This document shows positions 5,396-6,827 of a stretch of 6,827 nucleotides of DNA, piece after piece. The stretch spans positions 1 through 6,827 of the forward strand of contig DAOWMC010000061.1 in the NCBI GenBank assembly GCA_030643285.1, read 5' to 3'. The stretch comes from Methanobacteriota archaeon (lineage in GTDB: Archaea; Halobacteriota; Syntropharchaeia; DAOWMC01). The notes under the pieces were generated by a model, which searched no databases, was not told the origin of the DNA, and saw only the letters and a list, made by a program, of their open reading frames with translations. The translations under genes were made by a program, and so were the position numbers. Position 1 is the stretch's first letter. Each line of letters begins with the position of its first letter.

Positions 5396-6346
5396 GTGAA
5401 CCTTATGTTTGTATACTCATTGATTGTTCCTTTTACTATAACATTGATCACAACACCTTACTTTATCCGCAAATTTAAAGAAAGCGGGCTTGTGGTTGCA
5501 GATTATTACAAAAAAAATAAGCCAATGGTCCCCGAAAAAGGTGGTTTAATAATTTTATTAATTACACTTGTTTCAATTTCAATCGCCTCCTTGTTTTTTG
5601 ATCTGCCACATTCTACATTTATAATAGCCACAGTTTTAACACTCTTTGGACTTACTGGTCTTCTGGATGATTTGATAAACATTGGTAGACCTTCAAAGAT
5701 GATTATGCTGTATTTCTTTTCATTTCCTCTAATCCCTTTGATAAGCACAAATGCTGTCAATTTTCCATTAATTGGCACAATTGACGTTGGTATATTTTAT
5801 GCTGTAATTATCATTCCGATATATGTGATGGTTACCGCTAATCTGGTTAATATGCATTCAGGGTTTAACGGTCTGAGTTCAGGGTTATCTTTAATAATTC
5901 TTGTCACATTGCTTGCTAAATCGATTACGGAAAATCCAGATCAAATGGATAATCTATTTGCCATAATTTGTATGATGAGTGCAACACTTGCTTTTTTTTG
6001 GTATAATAAATACACATCAAAGATGTTTTGGGGAAATATTGGAGCTTTAACCGTTGGCTCTTTAATTGGTATTTTTATAGCGGTTCAGGGATTTTTAATA
6101 AGCGGGTTTGTTATGCTGATACCCCATATAATAAATTTCATTATGTATGTTTATTGGCGCATCAAAAAATTACCCCCGGATAAATTTGGAAAGATCAGGT
6201 ACGATGGGACTATTGAAGTTCCAAATCAGCTTACACTAAAATGGTTTTTGCCTTATTACAAAAGAATGACTGAAAAACAAGCCACGTATTTTATGTACCT
6301 TCTGACCACGTTGTTTTGTATATTCGGGTTTTTTATTCCGGGTTGA
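5396..6346 (+). CDS. Alg7/AglH-like UDP-GlcNAc:polyprenyl-phosphate GlcNAc-1-phosphate transferase (GT4/MraY-WecA superfamily)
   Basis: Polytopic membrane enzyme of the superfamily that moves a sugar-1-phosphate from a UDP-sugar to a polyprenyl or dolichyl phosphate. The archaeal members start N-glycan assembly (AglH, Alg7), and that role is inferred here. About ten hydrophobic segments fill the 316 residues. Superfamily landmarks are DD at 91-92 in GLLDDL, N149-x2-N152 and SGFNGL (155-160) on the cytoplasmic face, the GNIGALTVG loop (213-221), and HIINF in place of the C-terminal His-containing loop. N214 occupies the position where MraY and DPAGT1 have a metal-binding Asp (FxGD). Translation starts at GTG 5396 behind GGTGGTG (5384-5390). 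The gene stands alone on the plus strand, divergent from the SPOUT gene and convergent with trm5 (29-bp gap). The family is confident; the exact substrate is not readable. Confidence 0.88.
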   Translation: MNLMFVYSLIVPFTITLITTPYFIRKFKESGLVVADYYKKNKPMVPEKGGLIILLITLVSISIASLFFDLPHSTFIIATVLTLFGLTGLLDDLINIGRPSKMIMLYFFSFPLIPLISTNAVNFPLIGTIDVGIFYAVIIIPIYVMVTANLVNMHSGFNGLSSGLSLIILVTLLAKSITENPDQMDNLFAIICMMSATLAFFWYNKYTSKMFWGNIGALTVGSLIGIFIAVQGFLISGFVMLIPHIINFIMYVYWRIKKLPPDKFGKIRYDGTIEVPNQLTLKWFLPYYKRMTEKQATYFMYLLTTLFCIFGFFIPG

Positions 6347-6375
6347 ATTTTAATGCTTTATTTTGAAGCGGTGTG

Positions 6376-6827
6376 TTAAAAAACCTTGGCATCAACTGCG
6401 ATATGATATTTCCTCTGCCCTACGCTTCTAACGATGCGGCTTTTTTCAATTTCCACATTTCTTTTAAGATTGCTCGCCTCTTTTTTTATCCTTTCTACTG
6501 CCTCAGCCCGGGGGTGAGAATCACCTGCAACATCATAATAATGGAGCGTACCCCCCTCTTTCAATACGTTGATTGCAACATCAAGAAATCTATACGCATA
6601 ATCCGGAAGTGGCATAATAACACGATCTATAGGCATGGAAAAATTATAATTTAAGATCATATCCCTTGCATCACCAAATAAAGGTATGACTTTGCCATCC
6701 AGATGATTTAGCCTTACATTTTCAACCATGTACCTGTATGCATCCGGATTCACATCAATTGAATAAACCTTTACATCCGGGTTCTTTTTTGCAATTAGAA
6801 TCGAGAATGTCCCAACACCACAAAACA
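6376..6827 (-). CDS. trm5: Trm5-type tRNA (guanine37-N1)-methyltransferase, C-terminal part
   Basis: Class I SAM methyltransferase that makes m1G37 next to the anticodon of tRNAs, protecting the reading frame. Only the last 149 residues are in the window; the gene begins beyond the right edge and the first full codon is at 6825. The fragment opens with SAM motif I, FCGVGTFSI, then VYSIDVNPDAYRYMVENV (the acidic residue that binds ribose and the helix after it), and FGDARD (motif III). It then has VIMPLPDYAYRFLD, the catalytic loop region (NLP or PLP in archaeal Trm5), and GGTLHYYDV. The tail RIVRSVGQRKYHIAVDAKVF matches the Trm5 end. A GTG at 6753 sits inside motif I-II sequence and is not a real start. 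The N-terminal D1/D2 domains would distinguish Trm5a, b or c but are not visible. Confidence 0.9.
   Translation of the reverse strand, partial: FCGVGTFSILIAKKNPDVKVYSIDVNPDAYRYMVENVRLNHLDGKVIPLFGDARDMILNYNFSMPIDRVIMPLPDYAYRFLDVAINVLKEGGTLHYYDVAGDSHPRAEAVERIKKEASNLKRNVEIEKSRIVRSVGQRKYHIAVDAKVF

Noticed and set aside
5506..5778. A 90-residue minus-strand open frame
   Set aside because: It lies inside the phosphotransferase gene on the opposite strand; the plus frame has all the family motifs.
6347..6375. Terminator between the convergent phosphotransferase and trm5 genes
   Set aside because: The 29-bp gap has only T4 runs and no stem, so nothing can be called on either strand.
6373..6654. A 93-residue plus-strand open frame after the phosphotransferase
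   Set aside because: It is fully antisense to trm5, which carries SAM and catalytic motifs in the opposite frame.
6751..6753. GTG as the start of the Trm5 reading frame
   Set aside because: The frame continues upstream to the window edge with FCGVGTFSI and VYSID, essential parts of the SAM site, so the GTG is an internal valine codon.

Overview
The window looks like a low-GC archaeal (probably euryarchaeal) chromosome. Three genes belong to families typical of Archaea: a Trm5-type tRNA(G37) methyltransferase, an OB-fold-containing SPOUT RNA methyltransferase of the MTH1/DUF171 family, and an Alg7/AglH-like polyprenyl-phosphate GlcNAc-1-phosphate transferase. The promoters look archaeal, the clearest being BRE plus TATA (GAAAAG-TTTATATA) upstream of hsp20. 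Transcription units tend to end in T7-T8 runs. Ribosome-binding sites are often strong (AAGGAGGT, GAGGAG).

Layout, left to right. Positions 1-4044 are a minus-strand heat-shock block read right to left: hsp20, then dnaK-grpE-dnaJ, then a fourth gene that starts one base into the dnaJ stop codon (TGATG) and runs off the left edge. dnaK and grpE overlap by 4 nt (ATGA) and grpE and dnaJ are 5 nt apart, so this is a tight operon. hsp20 has its own promoter and a T8 terminator before the dnaK promoter. Positions 4045-4263 are intergenic and hold the hsp20 promoter plus a possible plus-strand gene relic. Positions 4264-5109 are the SPOUT methyltransferase (minus). Positions 5110-5395 are a divergent intergenic region with the SPOUT promoter and a candidate small RNA (minus). 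This RNA has an 11-bp stem closing a loop with a perfect Shine-Dalgarno and a 5-codon ORF, followed by a T8 run. Positions 5396-6346 are the membrane GlcNAc-phosphotransferase (plus), and 6376-6827 are the C-terminal part of Trm5 (minus), converging on it.

How the genes fit together. DnaK (ATPase and substrate clamp), GrpE (nucleotide exchange) and a zinc-finger-less DnaJ (J-domain cochaperone) form one refolding machine, and Hsp20 is the ATP-independent holdase that hands substrates to it. The gene order, the insert in the DnaK ATPase domain and the class of DnaJ all point to a bacterial origin for this machine. The remaining genes (rRNA/tRNA methylation and lipid-linked glycan assembly) are archaeal housekeeping functions. 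The least explained parts are the structured RNA at about 5212-5311, an Asp-to-Asn change at a metal-site position of the phosphotransferase, and the open frame interrupted by one UGA next to hsp20.
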